Source of the DNA: Aliihoeflea aestuarii
GTDB lineage: Bacteria; Pseudomonadota; Alphaproteobacteria; Rhizobiales; Rhizobiaceae
Direction: 5' to 3'
Assembly (NCBI RefSeq): GCF_024105665.1
Contig: NZ_JAAAMK010000016.1
Location: 1-42,877 of the forward strand
DNA: 42,877 nt
The position numbers were made by a program, and so were the translations under genes. This document shows, piece after piece, positions 1 to 9,843 of this stretch (position 1 is the stretch's first letter; each line of letters begins with the position of its first letter). Below the pieces are notes generated by a model. That model was not told the origin of the DNA, did no database searches, and saw only the letters and a program-made list of their open reading frames with translations.

Positions 1-95
1 GAAGGGACCCGGCCAAGCCTCGGTCTCGCCAGCAGGCGGATCAGGATTCCGACGGTATCCTTCCCGCATTCACTCTACACCACCCCGAACACACA

Positions 96-125
96 GGATT
101 CCTGTGACCAGCACAGGAATGACGG
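96..125 (+). repeat. REP-like palindromic repeat, copy 1
   Basis: The core ATTCCTGTG (98-106), a five-base loop, and CACAGGAAT (112-120) form a perfect 9-bp hairpin, followed by GACGG. The same unit occurs inverted at 181-209 and as a second inverted pair at 6621-6749, which marks it as a dispersed intergenic repeat rather than a gene-specific terminator. Confidence 0.8.
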
Positions 126-180
126 CAGATAAGTTTTCGCAAATCGCCACGGTTATGGTTGGCAATTGTCTTCCTGCCAT

Positions 181-209
181 CGTCATTCCTGTGCTCGTCA
201 CAGGAATCC
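181..209 (-). repeat. REP-like palindromic repeat, copy 2 (inverted)
   Basis: ATTCCTGTG (185-193), loop CTCGT, and CACAGGAAT (199-207) form the hairpin. In reverse complement it matches copy 1 with one difference over 29 bases. Copies 1 and 2 could pair with each other across about 55 bases, a BIME-like arrangement downstream of the MBL-fold gene. Confidence 0.8.
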
Positions 210-253
210 ATGCCTTGCGATATCCACCGCGCAAACGTTGCCGATCCACATGA

Positions 254-1153
254 TCACTCGATCCTGTAAACCGCATCGATCGATGGCTCCGGCTCGGCCG
301 TGACCAGACCACGCGCGACCAGATCTTCCAGATGTGCGAGAACCGACAGCGCCGCCGCGCCGTGAAGACGCGGGTCGGTGTCGCGGTAGATCGCGGCGAC
401 AATGTCAGAAATCAGCCGGTCGCCGGCCTTCAGGCGCTCGAGAATCGCGCGCTCGCGCATCCTGCGGTGCGTCCGCAGGCCACGCACGAAGGCGCGGGGA
501 TTGCGCACGGGACCGCCATGTCCGGTATGATAGATCGCGTCGTCGCGTGCGGCGAGGCGGTCGAGCGAGGCCATATAGTCGGACATGGCGCCGTCGGGTG
601 GCGCGACGATGGATGTGGCCCATGCCATGACGTGATCGGCCGAGAGCAAAATCCCCGTATTCTCGATGGCGAAGGCGACGTGGTTGGCGCAATGTCCGGG
701 CGTGTGGATCGCGCGGATCGTCCAGCCGTCGCCCTCGACCTCTTCATCGTCCGCCAGCGCATGGTCGGGCTGGAAATCCGTATCGGCACTGGCGTCGAGC
801 GGATTGATCTCGCCGATGCGCAAGGGCCGGGCCGGCCGGTGCGGACCTTCGGCCATGACGAGCGCGCCGGTCTCCGCCTTCAGGCGCGCGGCGAGCGGCG
901 AGTGGTCGCGATGCGTATGGCTGACGAAGATATGGCTGACGGGACGGCCGGCGATCGCCTTCAGCAACGCGGCATAATGCGCCTCGTCCTCCGGGCCGGG
1001 GTCGATCACGGCAAGCGTATCGGCGCCCAGAATGTAGCTGTTGGTGCCGTGGAAGGTGAAAGGCCCGGGATTGTTGACCGTCAGGCGCAGAAGTTCGGCG
1101 GCGACCGGAACCGCCTCGCCGTAGTGCGGTTCGAACTTGGTATCGAATTCCAT
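254..1153 (-). CDS. MBL-fold metallo-hydrolase with C-terminal winged helix
   Basis: This is a 299-residue metallo-beta-lactamase-fold hydrolase of the LACTB2/RNase Z-like branch. The zinc motif HTHRDH lies at residues 79-84. A further conserved block, HTPGHCANH, and a downstream SADHVM aspartate supply the remaining metal ligands. The C-terminal 80 residues resemble the winged-helix domain (BLACT_WH) found in such proteins. I chose the ATG at 1153 because AAGGGAG sits 5 bases upstream; a GTG 36 bases earlier is possible. It follows the CcdA-like gene on the same strand after 45 bases, so the two may be co-transcribed. The family includes hydrolases and nucleases, and the substrate cannot be read from the sequence. 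Confidence 0.9.
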   Translation of the reverse strand: MEFDTKFEPHYGEAVPVAAELLRLTVNNPGPFTFHGTNSYILGADTLAVIDPGPEDEAHYAALLKAIAGRPVSHIFVSHTHRDHSPLAARLKAETGALVMAEGPHRPARPLRIGEINPLDASADTDFQPDHALADDEEVEGDGWTIRAIHTPGHCANHVAFAIENTGILLSADHVMAWATSIVAPPDGAMSDYMASLDRLAARDDAIYHTGHGGPVRNPRAFVRGLRTHRRMRERAILERLKAGDRLISDIVAAIYRDTDPRLHGAAALSVLAHLEDLVARGLVTAEPEPSIDAVYRIE

Positions 1154-1198
1154 GACGGCTCCCTTCGCATGTGCGAAGGCGTGTAACACGGCTGTTCG

Positions 1199-1936
1199 TC
1201 AGCCGAGAAGCCCGAGCGCCGGGAAAGTTTCGAGCAGCCAGAAGGCCGCCGTCTGGATGCCACCGGTCAGGAACAGGACGCCCGCGACCACGAGCATTCC
1301 GCCCATTACCTTTTCGACGCGCCCCAGATGCACGCGAAAGCGTTGCAGGAAGCGCATGAACGCGCCCGAGAACAGTGCCGCGATCACGAAGGGTATGCCG
1401 AGGCCGAGCGAATAGGCGGCAAGGAGCACCGCGCCTTCGCCGACCGTCTCGCGCCCGCCCGCCAGCGTCAGGATGGGGCCGAGGATCGGGCCGATGCAGG
1501 GCGTCCAGCCGAAGGCGAAGGCAAGGCCCATCACATAGGCGGCGGCCGCGTTCGCGGGCGTCACATTCGCCTGGAACCGCGCCTCGCGCGACAGGAACGG
1601 AATACGGATGATGCCGAGGAAATTCAGCCCCATGAAGATGATGAGGATGCCCGAGACGATTGCGAGCTCCTGCTGCCAGGCCCGCATCAGGCCGCCGACG
1701 GTGGAGGCTCCCGCACCCAGCGCCACGAAGACGGTCGAAAATCCGAGCACGAAGGCGAGTGCGGAGCCGACGAGCGCGGTTCGCGTTCGCGTCGCCGCCG
1801 CACCGTCGCGGAAATCATCCACCGAAACGCCTGCCATGTAGCACAGATAGGGCGGCACCAGCGGCAGCACGCAAGGCGACAGGAACGAGATGGCGCCGGC
1901 GGCGACCGCGCTGACATATCCGACGTCGAGAGCCAT
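1199..1936 (-). CDS. ccdA: cytochrome c biogenesis protein CcdA-like, thiol:disulfide transporter
   Basis: This 245-residue integral membrane protein has about six hydrophobic segments and belongs to the CcdA/DsbD-beta family. These proteins carry reducing equivalents from cytoplasmic thioredoxin to periplasmic acceptors, for example in cytochrome c maturation. The two family cysteines are visible in the paired motifs: C22 in SPCVLPLVPPYL and C147 in GWTPCIGPIL. Another cysteine is C32. I chose the ATG at 1936, preceded by AGGAG 12 bases upstream, because it places the first membrane helix at the N terminus; a longer version lacks support. No cytochrome c maturation genes are nearby, so the acceptor is unknown. 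Confidence 0.9.
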   Translation of the reverse strand: MALDVGYVSAVAAGAISFLSPCVLPLVPPYLCYMAGVSVDDFRDGAAATRTRTALVGSALAFVLGFSTVFVALGAGASTVGGLMRAWQQELAIVSGILIIFMGLNFLGIIRIPFLSREARFQANVTPANAAAAYVMGLAFAFGWTPCIGPILGPILTLAGGRETVGEGAVLLAAYSLGLGIPFVIAALFSGAFMRFLQRFRVHLGRVEKVMGGMLVVAGVLFLTGGIQTAAFWLLETFPALGLLG

Positions 1937-2094
1937 GCGTAGACGAAACTCCTGTGATGGTGGCGTGATAGCGCGAACGCGCGTCGTCTCGCCAATCATA
2001 ATCGCGTGGCAGAGTGTCGCTGTGCCCGAAAGCGTGCCTGGACGCATCCAACTGCGCGCGCCCGCGTTATGCAGGAAACCCTAAGGAGATGGAA

Positions 2095-2352
2095 ATGGTC
2101 GACAAATCTGAGATCAGGGAACATGCCGAGATCATCGGCGCGGACGGCGTGCACGTGGGAACGGTCGACCGCGTCGAAGGCGACCGGATCAAGCTGACCA
2201 AGAAGGACAGCGGCGAAGGCTCGCATCGCGGCCACCACCATTTCGTGCCGATGGCGCTTGTGGCAGAGATCGAAGGCGGCACGGTGCGGCTTTCGGCCAA
2301 CGCGAATGTCGCCGTCGGTTTCGAGGAAGAGGAAGACCACCGCCCGATGTGA
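2095..2352 (+). CDS. DUF2171 domain protein
   Basis: This is an 85-residue soluble protein made almost entirely of a DUF2171 domain, a PRC-barrel-like beta fold. The signature is VGTVDRVEGDRIKLTKKD followed by a histidine cluster GSHRGHHHF. AAGGAG at 2083-2088 is the ribosome binding site; the ATG at 2095 has better spacing than the in-frame ATG at 2089, which directly abuts it. The C terminus is acidic. No enzymatic role is known for the family. The gene faces a DUF3597 gene across a strong bidirectional terminator. Confidence 0.85.
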   Translation: MVDKSEIREHAEIIGADGVHVGTVDRVEGDRIKLTKKDSGEGSHRGHHHFVPMALVAEIEGGTVRLSANANVAVGFEEEEDHRPM

Positions 2353-2380
2353 GGTGAACGTATGGCGGCCACGCGCAGAC

Positions 2381-2420
2381 CACGCAAAGACCCGCCTCCG
2401 ACAAGGCGGGTCTTTGCGTG
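2381..2420. terminator. bidirectional intrinsic terminator
   Basis: A perfect 17-bp inverted repeat (2381-2397 and 2404-2420) surrounds a six-base loop. It includes AAAGACCCGCC and its complement, so both strands carry a GC-rich stem with an A/T-rich flank. It lies between the convergent DUF2171 and DUF3597 genes and probably ends transcription from both sides. Confidence 0.9.
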
Positions 2421-2427
2421 ATTGCCG

Positions 2428-2886
2428 TCAAGCGGTGAGTTCGGAAGGAACTTTTCCGCCGTTCTGCGCCAATTTCTGCATCACTGCCTTGTGCAGCCAG
2501 ATATTCATCGACGCGCTGTCGTTCGTATCGCCGGAGTAGTTCAACTCCCCTGCAAGCTCCTTTCGGGCAGACAGGCTGCTGTCGAGGTTGAGAGCTTTCA
2601 TCAGGTCCACGATCGAATTGCGCCAGTCGAGCTTCTGGCCATTTGCCTTCACGGCGGCATCGAGAATCGCTGCGACATCCACCGGGGCGCTCGCTGCCGC
2701 TTTTGGAGCGGCGGTCGATCCCGAGGGTTGAACTGGCGCAGCATTCGAAGGCGCGCTCTTCGGCGCGCTGGCCGTCGTGGAAGCGGCGATCGGCGGTGAT
2801 GCGGGGTTTACCGTCGCCGTATCCTTCGGACTGGCGGCTTCTTCCTTGCCCCAGATCGCATTCTTGATCTTGTCGAAAATTCCCAT
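2428..2886 (-). CDS. DUF3597 domain protein
   Basis: This is a 152-residue protein. It opens with MGIFDKIKNAIWG, a short amphipathic helix typical of the family. An Ala/Pro/Ser-rich linker follows (about residues 20-70), and then the conserved DUF3597 domain with LDWRNSIVDLMKAL, LSARKELAGEL and NDSASMNIWLHKAVM. GGGAGG lies 5-10 bases before the ATG at 2886. The function of the family is not known. The linker suggests that the N-terminal helix and the C-terminal domain act as separate modules. Confidence 0.9.
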   Translation of the reverse strand: MGIFDKIKNAIWGKEEAASPKDTATVNPASPPIAASTTASAPKSAPSNAAPVQPSGSTAAPKAAASAPVDVAAILDAAVKANGQKLDWRNSIVDLMKALNLDSSLSARKELAGELNYSGDTNDSASMNIWLHKAVMQKLAQNGGKVPSELTA

Positions 2887-3005
2887 TTCTACCTCCCGTT
2901 TATGACAGCCGCGGATCAACAGGTCCGATGCAACTTAAAGCTAGCGCATCGTGGGGAAATGAACAGCGGTGAGCAGAAAACGGCTCGGCAGTCAGGCGTT
3001 GGCGA

Positions 3006-3081
<76 letters not shown>

Positions 3082-3191
3082 CAAAGGCCGCGAGCGACCC
3101 TGATTTCGCGGCGGAACATAGGCAGGAGGCCGGGAGAGGTCAACTGCCAATCGGCCTCCCTTACGGCAGCAGCGAAGACGGCGGCAGGGCT

Positions 3192-4559
3192 TCAGGTTTT
3201 GCCGCTTTTCCGGGCGTCTTTTTCGGCTTTCAGCCGTGCGCGCAATTCCGCGCCGAGCCCGTCCTTGTTCGTCTGCCGCGCGCGTCCGAATGCAAGGCCG
3301 TCGGCAGGAACGTCCTGTGTGATCACGCTGCCGGACGCAACATAGCCGCCGTCGCCGATCGTGATCGGCGCGACGAGCGATGAGTTCGACCCGATGAACG
3401 CGCCCGCGCCGATAGTCGTGCGATGCTTGAGGAAACCGTCGTAATTGCAGGTGATCGTTCCGGCACCGATATTCGCGCCCGCGCCGATCGACGCATCGCC
3501 GATATAGGACAGATGGTTTATCTTGGCGCCTGCCGCGACATCGGCGTTCTTCACCTCGCAGAAATTTCCGACCTTGGCATTTTCAGAAAGACGCGCGCCG
3601 GGGCGCAGGCGGGCGAACGGCCCGACCTGCACGCCTTGTGCGATTTGCGCGCCTTCAAGATGGGAAAAGGCGTGGATGACGGCGTTTTCAGCGATGCTGA
3701 CGCCCGGACCGAAAACGACGTTCGGTTCGACGACGGTGTCGGCCCCGATTTCGGTGTCGTGGGAAAAGTGAACGGTCTGGGGCGCGATCAGCGTGACGCC
3801 CGCAAGCATCATCTCGCGGCGCTTGCGCGCCTGCCATGCGGCTTCGGCCTCGGCGAGCTGGACGCGATTGTTGACGCCGAGGACGTTCTGCTCGTCGGCG
3901 ACGGTGGCGACGACCTTGAGGCCGCGCGCGACGGCGATCTCGACGATGTCGGTCAGATAATATTCGCCTTTGGCATTGGCGTTCCCGACGGCCTCGATCA
4001 AAGCGAGGGCGTGCTCGCCCGCGATCGCCATCAGCCCGCCATTGCAGAAGGTGATTTTTCGCTCGGCGTCGGTGCAGTCCTTGTCCTCGCGGACTGCGAG
4101 AAGGCGATCGCCGTCGGTCAGGAGGCGGCCGTAACCGCTTGGATCGGCGGCTTCGAAGCCCATGACGACAATTGCCGCTCCTTCGGCAAGCCCCTTGCGC
4201 AAGGCGGTGATGTCGTCGCTTTCGACGAGTGGCGTATCGGCGAAGAGCACAAGGATGTCGTCATGGCCTTCGGCGATCGCCTCGCGGGCGGCGAGGACGG
4301 CGTGTGCGGTTCCAAGGCGCTCCTGCTGAAGATAGAGCCGTGCGGTCGGCGCGACGGCACTTGCAGCCTTCAACACTTCGTCGGACTGACGGCCGGCGAC
4401 GATCGCGAGTTCGGCATGGCCTGCGGCCTGCGCCGCGCGCGCTGCATGGCACACGAGCGGCAAGCCGGCGACTTCATGCAGCACTTTCGGCCGGGCGCTT
4501 TTCATGCGCGTGCCTTCGCCGGCGGCAAGCACGATCGCCAGACAGCTTCTTTCGCTCAT
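3192..4559 (-). CDS. glmU: bifunctional N-acetylglucosamine-1-phosphate uridyltransferase / glucosamine-1-phosphate acetyltransferase
   Basis: GlmU makes UDP-GlcNAc, the precursor of peptidoglycan and lipopolysaccharide, in two cytoplasmic steps. The N-terminal pyrophosphorylase half carries [15 protein letters not shown] (residues 9-23). The C-terminal half is a left-handed beta-helix acetyltransferase, with repeated hexapeptides such as [15 protein letters not shown], then CNYDGFLKH and [12 protein letters not shown]. The length of 455 residues matches the usual 450-460. The ATG at 4559 gives the expected N terminus [10 protein letters not shown]; the ribosome site there is weak (GAGAGA). 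The gene is divergent from galE across 137 bases, which must hold both promoters. Confidence 0.97.
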   Translation of the reverse strand: MSERSCLAIVLAAGEGTRMKSARPKVLHEVAGLPLVCHAARAAQAAGHAELAIVAGRQSDEVLKAASAVAPTARLYLQQERLGTAHAVLAAREAIAEGHDDILVLFADTPLVESDDITALRKGLAEGAAIVVMGFEAADPSGYGRLLTDGDRLLAVREDKDCTDAERKITFCNGGLMAIAGEHALALIEAVGNANAKGEYYLTDIVEIAVARGLKVVATVADEQNVLGVNNRVQLAEAEAAWQARKRREMMLAGVTLIAPQTVHFSHDTEIGADTVVEPNVVFGPGVSIAENAVIHAFSHLEGAQIAQGVQVGPFARLRPGARLSENAKVGNFCEVKNADVAAGAKINHLSYIGDASIGAGANIGAGTITCNYDGFLKHRTTIGAGAFIGSNSSLVAPITIGDGGYVASGSVITQDVPADGLAFGRARQTNKDGLGAELRARLKAEKDARKSGKT

Positions 4560-4696
4560 TTCAATCTCTCGAATTCGAACATCTGCACGAAGCCTGTAGC
4601 ATCGCGCTGATCGTTTCGCCAAGATTGGCCACCTTTTCAACCGATGGTAACCTGAATGGGCTAGTATGGCCGCAAAGGTAAGCGAGAGAGGGCGCT

Positions 4697-5692
4697 ATGG
4701 CGGTTCTTGTGACGGGTGGGGCCGGTTATATCGGCTCGCACATGGTCTGGCGCATGCTCGATCAGGGCGAGGACGTGGTGGTTCTCGACCGATTGAGTAC
4801 GGGTTTCGACTGGGCGGTGCCGGCGGAAGCCGAACTCATCCTCGGCGACATCGCCGATCAGGCACTGGTCGAGGAGACGATCGCACGACGCGGGATCGAC
4901 GCGATCATCCATTTCGCAGGTTCGATCGTCGTTCCAGATTCCGTCGCCGATCCGCTCGGCTACTACCTGAACAACACGGTCAAGTCGCGTGCCCTGATCG
5001 AGAGCGCGGTGCGATGCGGCGTGCCGCACTTCATCTTCTCCTCCACCGCGGCCGTCTATGGAACGCCCGAGACGTCGCCGGTGGCGGAAGGCGCGGCTCT
5101 GCAGCCCGAATCGCCCTACGGCACGTCGAAGCTGATGACGGAGATCATGCTGCGCGACGCCGCCGCCGCGCACGATCTTGCCTATACGGTGCTGCGCTAT
5201 TTCAACGTCGCGGGTGCCGATCCTGGTTTGCGCACGGGACAGTCGACGAAAGGCGCGACGCATCTCATCAAGGTCGCGGCAGAAGCTGCGACAGGCAAGC
5301 GCGCTGGAATGGACGTGTTCGGCACCGACTATCCGACGCCGGACGGCACCTGCATCCGCGACTATATCCACGTCAGCGACCTTGCTGATGCCCATGCTGC
5401 CGCGCTCGCGCGGCTGCGTGCGGGAGGCGCAAGCATCACCGCCAATTGCGGCTACGGAAAAGGCTATTCGGTACTGGAAGTGATCGACGCGGTGAAACGG
5501 GTGACTGGACGCGATTTTGAGATCCGCCTTGGCGAGCGCCGGGCCGGCGATGCCGTCTCGATCGTCGCCGATCCCGCGCTTGCCAAGGCGGAGTTCGGCT
5601 GGCGTCCGAGGTTCGACGATCTCGATACCATCGTTTCCCACGCTGTCCGGTGGGAAGAGCATCTGCGCGTAGCCAATTCCGGCAAGGCGTAA
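4697..5692 (+). CDS. galE: UDP-glucose 4-epimerase
   Basis: This 331-residue short-chain dehydrogenase/reductase-type epimerase interconverts UDP-glucose and UDP-galactose. The Rossmann NAD motif GGAGYIGSH is at residues 7-15. The catalytic serine/threonine lies in FSSTAAVYG (around 115-117), and the YxxxK pair is Y141 and K145 in SPYGTSK. The block DGTCIRDYIHVSDLADAH is typical of GalE/ExoB. GAGAGAGGG upstream serves as the ribosome site for the ATG at 4697. In rhizobia this enzyme (exoB) feeds exopolysaccharide and lipopolysaccharide synthesis, which fits with glmU and pgm nearby. A specificity for other UDP-sugars cannot be excluded. Confidence 0.93.
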   Translation: MAVLVTGGAGYIGSHMVWRMLDQGEDVVVLDRLSTGFDWAVPAEAELILGDIADQALVEETIARRGIDAIIHFAGSIVVPDSVADPLGYYLNNTVKSRALIESAVRCGVPHFIFSSTAAVYGTPETSPVAEGAALQPESPYGTSKLMTEIMLRDAAAAHDLAYTVLRYFNVAGADPGLRTGQSTKGATHLIKVAAEAATGKRAGMDVFGTDYPTPDGTCIRDYIHVSDLADAHAAALARLRAGGASITANCGYGKGYSVLEVIDAVKRVTGRDFEIRLGERRAGDAVSIVADPALAKAEFGWRPRFDDLDTIVSHAVRWEEHLRVANSGKA

Positions 5693-5771
5693 AGGCATGG
5701 AAGTTTGCCTTTTTCCCATCTTCGGTTAGGACGGTCCTTGAGGGACGCTCCACTGGAGCATGGGATTTTAG

Positions 5772-6590
5772 ATGGGCGATACACTTGATTATGCCGAGGC
5801 GCTGGCGCGGCTCGAACCGATGGCGCTGGAGGCTGGCCGCGTCGTGCTCGATGCTTATCGCGACGGTTGCGCGGTCGAGACGAAAGCGGATGAAAGCCCG
5901 GTGACCTGGGCTGATCGCGAGGCCGAGCGCATCATTCTCGCCGGTTTGAGACACGAGTTTCCGCAAATCCCCATCGTCGCCGAGGAGGAGGTCAGTGCGG
6001 GGCTGATGCCGCAAGCGCTCGACAATGCTTTTTTTCTGGTCGATCCGCTCGACGGCACGCGCGAATTCGTCAACCGCTCCGAGGATTTCACGGTCAACAT
6101 CGCGCTGATCGTCGGCGGCGATCCCGTGTTAGGCGCCGTCTACGCGCCGGCGCGTCACAAGCTCTATCTGGGGCGGCCGGGCCATTGCGAGGCGATCCGC
6201 ACGAGCGAGACTCATACGGTCGAGGGCCGGCGCGAGCTGAAAACGCAGCCGCCGGGGCCGACGCCGATCGTCGTGGCGAGCCGCTCGCATCGGACCATCG
6301 AGACAAACGATTATCTGGCTCGCCTGCCGCAAGCCGAAATCTTCTCGGTCGGATCCTCGCTGAAATTCTGCATGATTGCGGCGGGCACCGCCGATTTCTA
6401 CCCACGCTTCGGTCCGACCATGCAGTGGGATACGGCTGCCGGCGACGCCGTGCTGCGGGCGGCGGGCGGGCGAACCCGCACCCTCGACGGCGAACCCTTG
6501 CGCTATGGCTGCGCGGGTCGCCCGCGAGCCGAGGCGTTCGCCAACCCCTGGTTCATCTCCGACTGCGGCGTTGACGTGCCGGTCGGCTGA
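5772..6590 (+). CDS. cysQ: 3'(2'),5'-bisphosphate nucleotidase CysQ
   Basis: This 272-residue inositol-monophosphatase-superfamily enzyme is expected to hydrolyse adenosine 3',5'-bisphosphate (PAP) to AMP and to limit PAPS toxicity in sulfate assimilation. The metal-binding signatures are VAEEE (69-73), DPLDGTREF (91-99) and WDTAAGDAVL near residue 218. The phrase DGTREF is the CysQ variant of the superfamily motif. The ribosome site is weak, so the start rests on the conserved N terminus. Sulfation or sulfate-assimilation partners are not in the window. An inositol monophosphatase role is less likely. Confidence 0.92.
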   Translation: MGDTLDYAEALARLEPMALEAGRVVLDAYRDGCAVETKADESPVTWADREAERIILAGLRHEFPQIPIVAEEEVSAGLMPQALDNAFFLVDPLDGTREFVNRSEDFTVNIALIVGGDPVLGAVYAPARHKLYLGRPGHCEAIRTSETHTVEGRRELKTQPPGPTPIVVASRSHRTIETNDYLARLPQAEIFSVGSSLKFCMIAAGTADFYPRFGPTMQWDTAAGDAVLRAAGGRTRTLDGEPLRYGCAGRPRAEAFANPWFISDCGVDVPVG

Positions 6591-6620
6591 AAGTCTGGAA
6601 CGCTTCGGGTGTGTTGACGG

Positions 6621-6658
6621 CGAGGCCTGGATTCCTGTGACAAGCACAGTAATGACGG
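6621..6658 (+). repeat. REP-like palindromic repeat, copy 3
   Basis: This copy starts CGAGGCCTGGATTCCTGTG and contains the same internal hairpin as copies 1 and 2, with one substitution in the right arm (CACAGTAAT). Its 38 bases match the inverted copy at 6712-6749 with two mismatches. The pair lies between the convergent ends of cysQ and the aminotransferase gene. Confidence 0.8.
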
Positions 6659-6711
6659 TGGTGAGGTTTGACGCCAATCTCCAGCGTCGACGACTGGCAT
6701 ACCCCTTGATG

Positions 6712-6749
6712 CCGTCATTCCTGTGCTCGTCACAGGAATCCAGGCCTCG
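6712..6749 (-). repeat. REP-like palindromic repeat, copy 4 (inverted)
   Basis: The hairpin is ATTCCTGTG (6717-6725), loop CTCGT, CACAGGAAT (6731-6739). The unit ends in CCAGGCCTCG, the complement of the start of copy 3. Transcripts from either side could fold a 38-bp stem, so the pair may act as a transcript-stabilising or terminating structure. Confidence 0.8.
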
Positions 6750-6778
6750 AACTTTCCGTCACACCAACGCTGCAACCC

Positions 6779-7903
6779 TCACGCGTTGCGTTTCACGAAG
6801 TTGCGGATCGACTGAATGATCTTGTCCTGATCGTCCTGCGACAGATAGGGGTGCATCGGAAGGCAGAGGATGCGGCCAGACAGGCCCTCGGACACCGGCA
6901 GGCCGGTCGGCGTGCGCGGGAAATCCTTGTAGGCGGTCTGCAGGTGAAGCGGTTTGACGTAATAGATCACCGACGGGATGCTCTCGCCCTGCAGATGCGT
7001 CTTGAGAGCGTCGCGATCCTTGTACTCGATGGCGAACTGCGCCCAAGCCGAGCGGTTGCCTTCCGGCAGAACCGGCGCCTTCACGACATCGCCGAGGCCA
7101 TCGCAATAGCGTTTCGCGATCCGGTCACGCGCTTCCATCTCGTCTTCGAGGATGGCGAGCTTCTCGATCAGGATCGCGGCCTGGATCGTGTCGAGCCGCG
7201 AATTGATGCCGATATGGATGTTGTCGTACTGGGTCTCGCCCTTGCCGTGGAAGGCGAAGGAGCGAAGCTTGTCGGCAAGCGCGGCATCGTTGGTGAACAT
7301 CGCGCCGCCATCGCCGTAGCAGCCGAGCGGCTTTGCCGGATAGAAGCTGGTCGAGCCCACATGGCCGAACGCGCCGCATTTGATGCCGTCCCGAATGCCG
7401 CCGATCGATTGCGCGGCGTCCTCGATGACGAGCAGGTTTTCGCGCTTCGCGATGATGTCGAGCGCGTCGTAATCGGCGGCGAGGCCGAAGAGATCGACCG
7501 GGATGATCGCCTTCGGCGTCAGCCGGCCTTCGGACTTCACCATGGCGATGGCGGCTTCGAGGCTTTCGATATCGATATTGTAGGTGTCGGGATCGACATC
7601 GACGAAGACGGGCTCGGCCTTGGCGAGCGCCACCACCTCGGCGGTCGCGGCGAAGGTGAAACTCGGCACGAAGACGGCGTCGCCCGGCCCGATCCCCGAT
7701 GCGTAGAGCGGTAGGAGCAGCGCATCCGTGCCGTTGGCGCAGGTGACGACGTGGTCGACGCCGACATAATCGGCCAACCGCTTTTCGAACTCGGCCACTT
7801 CAGGGCCGAGGATGTAGCGGCCCTCGGCGACGACTTTGTCGATGGCCGTCTTCAGGCGGTCGGCTATGCGGTCGCGCTGGGCGCTAAGATCGATGAACTG
7901 CAT
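6779..7903 (-). CDS. DegT/DnrJ/EryC1 family PLP-dependent aminotransferase
   Basis: This is a 374-residue fold-type I aminotransferase of the kind that transaminates nucleotide-linked keto-sugars. MQFIDLSAQ opens the protein. EDAAQS (residues 161-166) supplies the aspartate that contacts the PLP ring nitrogen, and K191 in FYPAKPLGCYGDGG is the Schiff-base lysine. CANGTDALLLPL is the phosphate-binding region. The ATG at 7903 matches the family N terminus; an in-frame ATG at 7918 is an alternative and neither has a strong ribosome site. Products of such enzymes go into lipopolysaccharide, capsule or glycosylated flagellin. No dedicated sugar-modifying neighbours are present, so the exact sugar is unknown. 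Confidence 0.9.
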   Translation of the reverse strand: MQFIDLSAQRDRIADRLKTAIDKVVAEGRYILGPEVAEFEKRLADYVGVDHVVTCANGTDALLLPLYASGIGPGDAVFVPSFTFAATAEVVALAKAEPVFVDVDPDTYNIDIESLEAAIAMVKSEGRLTPKAIIPVDLFGLAADYDALDIIAKRENLLVIEDAAQSIGGIRDGIKCGAFGHVGSTSFYPAKPLGCYGDGGAMFTNDAALADKLRSFAFHGKGETQYDNIHIGINSRLDTIQAAILIEKLAILEDEMEARDRIAKRYCDGLGDVVKAPVLPEGNRSAWAQFAIEYKDRDALKTHLQGESIPSVIYYVKPLHLQTAYKDFPRTPTGLPVSEGLSGRILCLPMHPYLSQDDQDKIIQSIRNFVKRNA

Positions 7904-7971
7904 GGGACGATGATCCATCCGAGCTTGCCGGATGGCGGTGATTCGCCGGTTTCAGCGATGCATCCGGGAGG

Positions 7972-8046
7972 TGGCTGGGGCGCCTGGATTCGAACCAGGG
8001 AATGGCGGTACCAAAAACCGCTGCCTTACCACTTGGCTACGCCCCA
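7972..8046 (-). tRNA. tRNA-Gln (anticodon TTG)
   Basis: The minus strand gives a 75-nt cloverleaf with encoded CCA. The acceptor TGGGGCG pairs with CGCCCCA, the anticodon loop is TTTTGGT with anticodon TTG, and the T arm is CCTGG TTCGAAT CCAGG. Confidence 0.96.
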
Positions 8047-8052
8047 ATGTGA

Positions 8053-9840
<1,788 letters not shown>

Positions 9841-9843
9841 TTC

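Larger units (their letters stand above)
1..253. other. left-edge region without a recognisable gene
   Basis: I see no credible gene here. The stretch contains two inverted copies of a palindromic repeat, listed separately. The first 70 bases could belong to a gene that continues off the left edge, but too little is visible to judge. Because the downstream gene at 254 ends towards this region, the repeats lie in its 3' flank. Confidence 0.5.

Noticed and set aside
70-402. A 110-codon frame on the minus strand at the left edge
   Set aside because: It runs through both palindromic repeats and the end of the MBL-fold gene. Its Arg/Ser-rich translation looks non-coding.
3423-4610. A 395-codon open frame on the plus strand opposite glmU
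   Set aside because: It is a mirror frame of glmU without recognisable domains or a ribosome site.
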